A stretch of 12,604 nucleotides of DNA from Nitrosomonas sp. (GTDB lineage: Bacteria > Pseudomonadota > Gammaproteobacteria > Burkholderiales > Nitrosomonadaceae), in NCBI GenBank assembly GCA_003514765.1, contig DOOY01000041.1, forward strand, positions 325-12,928, given 5' to 3'. A program made the translations under genes and the position numbers. The notes beneath the pieces were generated by a model. The model was not told the DNA's origin, did no database searches, and worked only from the letters and a program-made list of their open reading frames with translations. Positions 7,435 through 12,604 of the stretch are shown here, piece after piece (position 1 is the stretch's first letter; every line of letters begins with the position of its first letter).

Positions 7435-9138
7435 TTACACCAGAATCATTTCTGAGAGACCTTTACCACCCGGCACCATTGGAAAAACATTCTCAGTCTG
7501 GTCAGTAATAAAGTCCAAAAACACCAACTGATCCTTGAGTTTAAATGCTTCTTTCAACGCACCTTCCACATCTTCAGGCCGTTCAATTTTTATCCCTACA
7601 TGGCCATAGCTTTCGGCAAGCTTAATGAAATCAGGCAACGCATCCATATAAGATTCCGCATAGCGATTGCCATGAAAAAATTCCTGCCATTGTCTTACCA
7701 TTCCCATATACCGGTTATTCAAATTAATTATTTTTAAAGGCAGCTTATACTGCTTGCAAGTTGACAGTTCCTGAATGCACATTTGAATACTGGCTTCGCC
7801 AGTAATACATGCCACTTTACTTTTAAGATTGGCAAGCTGAACGCCCATCGCCGCGGGCATCCCAAAACCCATCGTGCCGAGTCCACCCGAATTAATCCAC
7901 CGCCGTGGTTTGTCAAATTTATAAAATTGTGCGGCCCACATTTGATGTTGCCCCACATCCGAAGTAACAAAAGCGTCGCCTTTAGTCACCTCATACAATT
8001 TTTCAACCACCATTTGCGGCTTTATGATGCTGCTTTCCCGATCATATTTAAGGCAATCCCGCTCGCGCCATAATTCTATTTGTTTCCACCACTCGCCCAG
8101 TGCGGTCTGGTCCGGTACCTCTTTAGTACTTTTCAATAATTTAATTAATTCTTTCAATACATCCGGCACATTCCCGACAATAGGTATATCGACTTTCACC
8201 CGTTTTGAAATCGATGACGGATCAATATCAATATGAATAATTTTTCTGCTCTCGTTTGAAAAATGTTTGGGATTGCCAATAACACGGTCGTCAAAACGCG
8301 CGCCAACGGCAATCAGTACATCGCAATACTGCATCGCCATATTCGCTTCATAGGTTCCGTGCATACCCAGCATACCTATGAATTGTCTGTCCGTAGCCGG
8401 ATAACCCCCCAATCCCATAAGGGTATTGGTACAGGGATAATTTAGCAATTTAGCTAACTCAGTTAGCGGTTTTGAAGCATCGCTGAGAATGACACCCCCA
8501 CCGGTATAAAAAACCGGTCTTTTCGAGCTTAAGATCAGCTCAACCGCTTTTTTGATCTGTTTCAAATTACCCTTGACAACTGGATTATAGGAGCGCATCG
8601 AAATTTTTTCAGGGTATGAAAATACCATTTTTTGTTGCGTCACATCCTTGGGTATATCTACAAGAACCGGGCCGGGCCGGCCTGTTGCAGCAATATAAAA
8701 TGCTTTTTTGATGGTTATTGCCAACTCACTGATGTCGCTGACAAGAAAGTTATGTTTGACACAGGGCCGGGTAATACCCACCGTATCCACTTCCTGGAAA
8801 GCATCCAATCCAATAGCATTGGTAGGTACCTGCCCGCTGATCACGACTAAAGGTATAGAGTCCATATACGCCGTTGCAATGCCTGTTACAGCATTGGTTA
8901 CACCAGGGCCTGATGTAACCAGTGCGACACCGACTTTATTACTAGAGCGCGCATAGCCGTCGGCAGCATGTACCGCTGCCTGTTCATGCCGGACTAAAAT
9001 ATGTCTTACTTTATCCTGCTTGAATAATTCATCGTAAAGAAACAGTACTGCTCCACCGGGATAGCCGAAAATACAATCAACCTCCTCTTCCTGTAAGCAG
9101 CGTATTGTTATTTCCGCTCCGGTTAATTCCACACTCAT
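7435..9138 (-). CDS. ilvB: Acetolactate synthase large (catalytic) subunit, biosynthetic
   Basis: ThDP- and FAD-dependent condensation of two pyruvates to acetolactate, or pyruvate plus 2-ketobutyrate to acetohydroxybutyrate, opening valine/leucine/isoleucine synthesis. The 567-residue product shows GYPGGAVLFLYDEL (25-38) and RHEQAAVHAADGYAR (50-64) with the ThDP-activating glutamate E52, SGPGVTNAVTGIATAYMDSIP (76-96), a central FAD domain (GARFDDRVIGN, 279-289), and the C-terminal ThDP domain with INSGGLGTMGFGMPAA. The Mg-ThDP motif reads GEASIQM at 447-453, with Glu where many homologues have Asp, and ends at LNNRYMGMVRQWQ (473-485). It is closest in style to IlvI of E. coli (SIQMCIQELST). 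A ribosome binding site AGGA lies at 9152-9149. The start is 65 bp after tldD with no terminator seen between them. Confidence 0.97.
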   Translation of the reverse strand: MSVELTGAEITIRCLQEEEVDCIFGYPGGAVLFLYDELFKQDKVRHILVRHEQAAVHAADGYARSSNKVGVALVTSGPGVTNAVTGIATAYMDSIPLVVISGQVPTNAIGLDAFQEVDTVGITRPCVKHNFLVSDISELAITIKKAFYIAATGRPGPVLVDIPKDVTQQKMVFSYPEKISMRSYNPVVKGNLKQIKKAVELILSSKRPVFYTGGGVILSDASKPLTELAKLLNYPCTNTLMGLGGYPATDRQFIGMLGMHGTYEANMAMQYCDVLIAVGARFDDRVIGNPKHFSNESRKIIHIDIDPSSISKRVKVDIPIVGNVPDVLKELIKLLKSTKEVPDQTALGEWWKQIELWRERDCLKYDRESSIIKPQMVVEKLYEVTKGDAFVTSDVGQHQMWAAQFYKFDKPRRWINSGGLGTMGFGMPAAMGVQLANLKSKVACITGEASIQMCIQELSTCKQYKLPLKIINLNNRYMGMVRQWQEFFHGNRYAESYMDALPDFIKLAESYGHVGIKIERPEDVEGALKEAFKLKDQLVFLDFITDQTENVFPMVPGGKGLSEMILV

Positions 9139-9148
9139 GCTTTTTGCA

Positions 9149-9152
9149 TCCT
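9149..9152 (-). promoter_or_regulatory. Ribosome binding site of ilvB
   Basis: AGGA (context TTTTAGGATGC) on the - strand, 10 nt before the ATG at 9138. The rest of the 65-bp tldD-ilvB gap is AT-rich and includes the palindrome ATTATTAATAAT at 9166-9177. I see no convincing promoter, leader ORF or terminator in it. Confidence 0.55.
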
Positions 9153-9203
9153 AAAATCAAATTCGATTATTAATAATAAAAACTCTTACTTTATATGCCG
9201 CGG

Positions 9204-10676
9204 TTAATTTCCTGTGCCGCCTACGGTGAGTCCGTCAATACGTAATGTAGGCTGCCCCACGCCGACGGGGACACTCTGACCATCTTTTCCACATGTTCCC
9301 ACCCCGGGATCGAGCGCCATATCATTGCCAATCATGGATACGCGGGTCAAAACATCAGGTCCATTACCAATCAATGTCGCGCCTTTTACTGGATAGGTAA
9401 TTTTACCATCTTCAATGCGGTATGCTTCTGCAGCTGAAAAAACAAACTTGCCGCTGGTGATATCCACCTGGCCGCCACCGAAATTAGCCGCATATAACCC
9501 GTCTTTAACTGAAGCAATGATTTCTTCAGGTTCTTTGTCCCCGTTATGCATATAAGTATTGGTCATGCGCGGCATGGGAATATGTGCGAACGACTCACGG
9601 CGCCCGTTACCGGTAACCGGCAAATTCATTAACCGTGCATTCAGACTATCTTGCATATACGCTTTAAGTATGCCGTCTTCAATAAGCGTCGTACACTGCG
9701 TTGGATTACCTTCGTCGTCTATATTCAATGATCCGCGTCTGCGCGTGATAGTTCCGTCATCTACAACGGTAACACCCGGCGCAGCTACGCGCTGGCCAAC
9801 ACGTCCAGAAAAAGCGGAGCTTCCTTTGCGGTTAAAATCACCTTCCAGTCCATGTCCAATGGCTTCATGCAACAAAATACCGGGCCACCCATTACCAAGT
9901 ACTACCGTCATTGTGCCAGCCGGCGCAGGGCGGGCCTCCAGATTAATCACGGCCTGATGGACTGCTTTGGCGGCATAATCGCGCAACACCTCATCAGTAA
10001 AATAAGCATAATCAAAACGCCCGCCACCGCCGGCCACACCTTGCTCGCGGCGTCCATTTTCTTCTGTAATCACTTGTAATGATAATCGCACCAGCGGCCT
10101 GACATCGGCAGCAAGCACGCCATCGCTTCTTGTCACCAGAATAACCTCGTATTCGCCGGCCAACGATGCCATTACTTGAATAACACGCGAATCAAGTTTG
10201 CGGGCATATTTCTCCAGTGTTTCCAATAAGGCCACTTTGTCTGAGTCTTTTAAGCTGGTCATGGGGTCTTCCGGCAAATAGAGCAGGGATTTTTTTTCGA
10301 TTTCAGCGTTTTTACTGACCTTTACCGATTGCGCGCCACCTTGGTTTGCAATCGCACGGGTTGCTTTCGCAGCAGACTCTAGTGCTGGCATGCTGATATC
10401 ATCAGAATATGCAAAAGCCGTTTTATCGCCACTGATTGCACGCACACCGACACCCTGGTCAATATTAAAACTACCGGATTTAACAATGCCCTCTTCCAGC
10501 ATCCATCCTTCAGAACGGTTATATTGAAAATATAAATCCGCATAGTCAATTTCATGGGTCAGAATTTGACCAAAAATCCGCTGCAGCCCGGCCGTGTCAA
10601 TATTATAAGGTGACAACAAACAACTGTCTGCGATGGCATAAAAATCACGCGATTCGGTAGTGGTCTCTGTATTCAT
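9204..10676 (-). CDS. tldD: TldD metalloprotease
   Basis: Cytoplasmic zinc metalloprotease subunit; in E. coli TldD forms a heterodimer with TldE/PmbA that trims small or unfolded peptides, matures microcin B17 and degrades CcdA antitoxin. The 490-residue protein has the family signature [11 protein letters not shown] at 270-280: H270 and H275 are zinc ligands, E271 the catalytic base. The third ligand expected in TldD, a cysteine near the C-terminus, is present in [17 protein letters not shown] (C462). The N-terminal domain ([16 protein letters not shown], 55-70, then GVGVRAISG) is also typical. No tldE/pmbA is in the window; in other genomes it is usually elsewhere. It follows the Nit hydrolase by 68 bp on the same strand, a common pairing in proteobacteria. 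No clear Shine-Dalgarno precedes the ATG. Confidence 0.96.
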   Translation of the reverse strand: MNTETTTESRDFYAIADSCLLSPYNIDTAGLQRIFGQILTHEIDYADLYFQYNRSEGWMLEEGIVKSGSFNIDQGVGVRAISGDKTAFAYSDDISMPALESAAKATRAIANQGGAQSVKVSKNAEIEKKSLLYLPEDPMTSLKDSDKVALLETLEKYARKLDSRVIQVMASLAGEYEVILVTRSDGVLAADVRPLVRLSLQVITEENGRREQGVAGGGGRFDYAYFTDEVLRDYAAKAVHQAVINLEARPAPAGTMTVVLGNGWPGILLHEAIGHGLEGDFNRKGSSAFSGRVGQRVAAPGVTVVDDGTITRRRGSLNIDDEGNPTQCTTLIEDGILKAYMQDSLNARLMNLPVTGNGRRESFAHIPMPRMTNTYMHNGDKEPEEIIASVKDGLYAANFGGGQVDITSGKFVFSAAEAYRIEDGKITYPVKGATLIGNGPDVLTRVSMIGNDMALDPGVGTCGKDGQSVPVGVGQPTLRIDGLTVGGTGN

Positions 10677-10744
10677 ATTTTTTCTAATTCAACCTAAAAA
10701 CGCAGATGCTTCATTTATTGATATTTAACAAGCAAAAGTCATTA

Positions 10745-11608
10745 TTAATCACAATACAGTCTACGGTGCTTAAGCGCAGGTAAACTCGCACGTATCCGGG
10801 CTTGATATTCCGGATCCAACTTTGCCACAACTGCTCCGGAGCCACGCGGCAAACGTTTCACCACAACACCCCAGGGATCTACAATCATACTATCCCCATT
10901 TGTTTCACGGCCATTGACATGATACCCACCCTGCGCAGGCGCTATCACATAGGCCAAATTCTCAATAGCGCGTGCGCGTACCAGTACTTCCCAATGAGCT
11001 TTGCCGGTAACGGCAGTAAAGGCTGCAGGTGCAAGGATGATGTCAACATTTGTCATCTTGCGAAACAATTCCGGAAAACGTAAATCATAACAGATTGAAA
11101 GTCCGATTCGCCCAAAAGGTGAATCCAGTGTCACAACTTCGTTACCTGCCGCTATCGTTTTTTCCTCAGCATAATTTTCATGACCCATACTCAAACCAAA
11201 CAGATGAATTTTGTCATAGCGCGCAACAAGCTTTCCATCGTCAGCATAAACCAGGCAGCTGTTGTAAATTTTTTTCGGATCGGGCGACATCAGCGGCACA
11301 GAACCGCCAACCAGCCATATTCCCAAACGCCTGGCCATGTCGCTGAGAAAAGTTTGAATCGGTCCATTGCCTGCTTGCTCCATCACCGACAATTTGTCAG
11401 TATCTTTCATGCCCATGATACAAAAATATTCCGGCAGCACAACAAGCTTTGCATTTTGCGAAACTGCATCCTCAATATGGCGCGCTGCTTCTTCCAGATT
11501 TGCATCGACACTGGGCCCTGAAGCCATTTGTATGGCTGCAGCGTAAAAACCGTTTTTTGTCTCTTTACCGGATGTGTCTTGATTATGACTTGTTGGATCA
11601 CCAGACAT
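10745..11608 (-). CDS. Carbon-nitrogen hydrolase, Nit family (deaminated-glutathione amidase-like)
   Basis: Nitrilase-superfamily amidase. The 287-residue protein has the complete Glu-Lys-Cys triad: E60 in LVVLPEYFCIMG, K133 in ARYDKIHLFG, and C173 in GLSICYDLRFPELFR. The CYDLRFPELFR and DKIHLFG sequences match the Nit1/Nit2-like branch, whose known activity is hydrolysis of deaminated glutathione (metabolite repair); the actual substrate here is inferred. The first 20 residues (MSGDPTSHNQDTSGKETKNG) are polar and outside the fold, so a start further in is conceivable, but there is no other ATG close by and AGGT at 11617-11614, 5 nt before the ATG, supports 11608. It is upstream of tldD, with which it commonly clusters, and divergent from glnE. 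The YhdP-like (TIGR02099) gene often found beside this pair is not present here. Confidence 0.93.
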   Translation of the reverse strand: MSGDPTSHNQDTSGKETKNGFYAAAIQMASGPSVDANLEEAARHIEDAVSQNAKLVVLPEYFCIMGMKDTDKLSVMEQAGNGPIQTFLSDMARRLGIWLVGGSVPLMSPDPKKIYNSCLVYADDGKLVARYDKIHLFGLSMGHENYAEEKTIAAGNEVVTLDSPFGRIGLSICYDLRFPELFRKMTNVDIILAPAAFTAVTGKAHWEVLVRARAIENLAYVIAPAQGGYHVNGRETNGDSMIVDPWGVVVKRLPRGSGAVVAKLDPEYQARIRASLPALKHRRLYCD

Positions 11609-11872
11609 CGCTAACCTAATTAATTCTTTATTTATAAAAATACCGACTCAAATTCTCTGCTTCAAAAATGCATAATCTATTCGCAATGATCAATTCAATC
11701 CAACCAGCCGCTCTATTCCTGATTAATACGATATACATCACCAAAGACGGATTCTAACATTTACTCCGACTTGATTCTATTTTCAATTACACTATGTCAA
11801 TATTACGAAATTGCAGCATAAAATAGCTTTTTATGAAACCGATCGCCACCTGCTGCTGTATGACACGCAATC
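11609..11872. other. Divergent intergenic region between the Nit gene and glnE
   Basis: Longest gene-free stretch of the window, AT-rich. It should contain promoters in both directions. For the - strand, TTGAAG (11665-11660), 17 bp, TATTTT (11642-11637) is a modest candidate promoter for the Nit gene. On the glnE side there is a perfect 7-bp inverted repeat with a 5-nt loop, CATAAAA / TAGCT / TTTTATG, at 11817-11835. No convincing + strand -35/-10 pair, no RNA gene and no conserved long ORF were seen. Confidence 0.4.
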
Positions 11873-12604
11873 ATGACCCCATTAGACCAGATTACCAATA
11901 GTACTTTTGAACAGGCAATTTCATTCAGCCGGTATGTGCAGCGCATTTTGATCAGCGATCCATTACAAAGGGAAATATTGCTAGAAAACTGGACCCGGCC
12001 TTACCAAAAAACAGAAATGCTGGGTTTTTTAAAAAACAGTGTGCAGGCCGGCAATCAAGAAACCGAATTGAATTGTGTGTTACGTAAGCTGCGCAAACAA
12101 GTCATGCTCAGATTAACGGTTCGTGATATCAGTGGGTGCGCTGACCTGACTGAAGTCATGTCAACCATGTCCGATCTTGCAGAAGTCTGTATTAATTTCT
12201 CTCTCGAACATCATGAAAAATGGCTGACTCAACCTGAACGTTTCGGGATGCCGACAAACAAAAAGAATGGCAGCGCGCAGCATTTATGGGTAGTCGCCAT
12301 GGGCAAACTGGGCGGCCGTGAGCTAAATGTTTCTTCCGATATTGATTTGATCTTTGTTTACCCGGAAGACGGCCAAACCAATGGTCATAAATCCATATCC
12401 AACCATGAATTTTTTGCGCGTCTGGGCCGGAAATTAATTGCGAGCCTAAATGATTACACCGTTGACGGGTATGTTTTTCGGGTAGACATGCGTTTACGCC
12501 CGCATGGTGAAAACAGTCCGCTCGCAATCAGCTTTGAAATGCTGGATGAATATTTCAAAACGCAAGGACGCGAATGGGAACGTCATGCCTGGATTAAAGG
12601 CCGC
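11873..12604 (+). CDS. glnE: Glutamine synthetase adenylyltransferase/adenylyl-removing enzyme, N-terminal 244 residues (runs off window)
   Basis: Bifunctional regulator that adenylylates glutamine synthetase when nitrogen is plentiful and removes AMP when it is scarce, under control of PII. The frame is open from ATG 11873 to the end of the window (244 codons), about a quarter of the roughly 900-950-residue family length. This part is the N-terminal adenylyl-removase domain with the nucleotidyltransferase motif AMGKLGGRELNVSSDIDLIFVY (142-163 of the product); D156 and D158 are the metal-binding aspartates. RVDMRLRPHGENSPLAIS (203-220) and GREWERHAWIKGR (232-244) follow and are strongly conserved in GlnE. 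An in-frame stop 12 nt upstream rules out a longer start. There is no Shine-Dalgarno, and an out-of-frame 22-codon ORF (11833-11901) overlaps the start. It is divergent from Nit-tldD. Confidence 0.97.
   Translation, partial: MTPLDQITNSTFEQAISFSRYVQRILISDPLQREILLENWTRPYQKTEMLGFLKNSVQAGNQETELNCVLRKLRKQVMLRLTVRDISGCADLTEVMSTMSDLAEVCINFSLEHHEKWLTQPERFGMPTNKKNGSAQHLWVVAMGKLGGRELNVSSDIDLIFVYPEDGQTNGHKSISNHEFFARLGRKLIASLNDYTVDGYVFRVDMRLRPHGENSPLAISFEMLDEYFKTQGREWERHAWIKGR

Noticed and set aside
9139..9203. Leader peptide or attenuator for ilvB in the tldD-ilvB gap
   Set aside because: Only 65 bp, with no Leu/Val/Ile-rich short ORF and no hairpin followed by T-run; only an AT-rich palindrome.
11833..11901. 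22-codon ORF with TGC TGC TGT codons overlapping the start of glnE out of frame
   Set aside because: No Shine-Dalgarno, short, and no downstream terminator. Overlap with the glnE start is compatible with coupling, but there is nothing positive to support translation.
12192..12527. 111-codon - strand ORF at the right edge
   Set aside because: Antisense to glnE, which is continuous with conserved motifs on the + strand through this stretch.

Overview
This window is a compact block of chromosomal housekeeping genes from a proteobacterium, most likely an AT-rich betaproteobacterium of the Nitrosomonas/Nitrosospira type. I infer this from gene order (ilvB-ilvN-ilvC-psd-pssA-leuA is a typical betaproteobacterial arrangement), from the protein sequences and from the moderate-to-low G+C. 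No database search was possible. I see no mobile element, CRISPR array, rRNA or tRNA.

Layout. Bases 1-1918 (+ strand) hold the 3' part of proS (prolyl-tRNA synthetase, 5' end outside the window), overlapping by 13 bp an exported lytic transglycosylase. Facing it on the - strand is a long run of genes, listed here in transcription order: a Nit-family carbon-nitrogen hydrolase (11608-10745), tldD (10676-9204), ilvB (9138-7435), ilvN (7429-6938), ilvC (6833-5817), psd (5756-5109), pssA (4967-4197), leuA (3970-2438) and a TlpA/ResA-like thioredoxin (2406-1948). At the right edge glnE (glutamine synthetase adenylyltransferase) starts on the + strand at 11873 and runs out of the window; it is divergent from the Nit gene across a 264-bp spacer, the longest gene-free stretch here.

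Function. IlvB and IlvN form acetohydroxyacid synthase. IlvC then gives the dihydroxy acids that lead to valine and isoleucine, and LeuA draws 2-ketoisovalerate into leucine synthesis. PssA and Psd are consecutive steps of phosphatidylethanolamine synthesis, in the same block but in reverse order of the reactions. GlnE tunes glutamine synthetase to nitrogen status. TldD and Nit are protein-maturation and metabolite-repair type enzymes.

Regulation. The most interesting non-coding region is 3971-4196, between pssA and leuA. On the - strand it can be read as a complete attenuator: a sigma70-like promoter, a 27-codon leader ORF whose end is packed with leucine codons (VPLALSGLLRPCAL), a short hairpin with a T-run, and then the leuA ribosome binding site. 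Three copies of a pyrimidine-rich direct repeat punctuate it. A second convincing signal is a Rho-independent terminator just after psd (5054-5093), followed by a promoter-like sequence for pssA. Together these suggest that the apparent six-gene cluster is at least three transcription units. I do not see a new multi-gene system here; the novelty lies in the leader.
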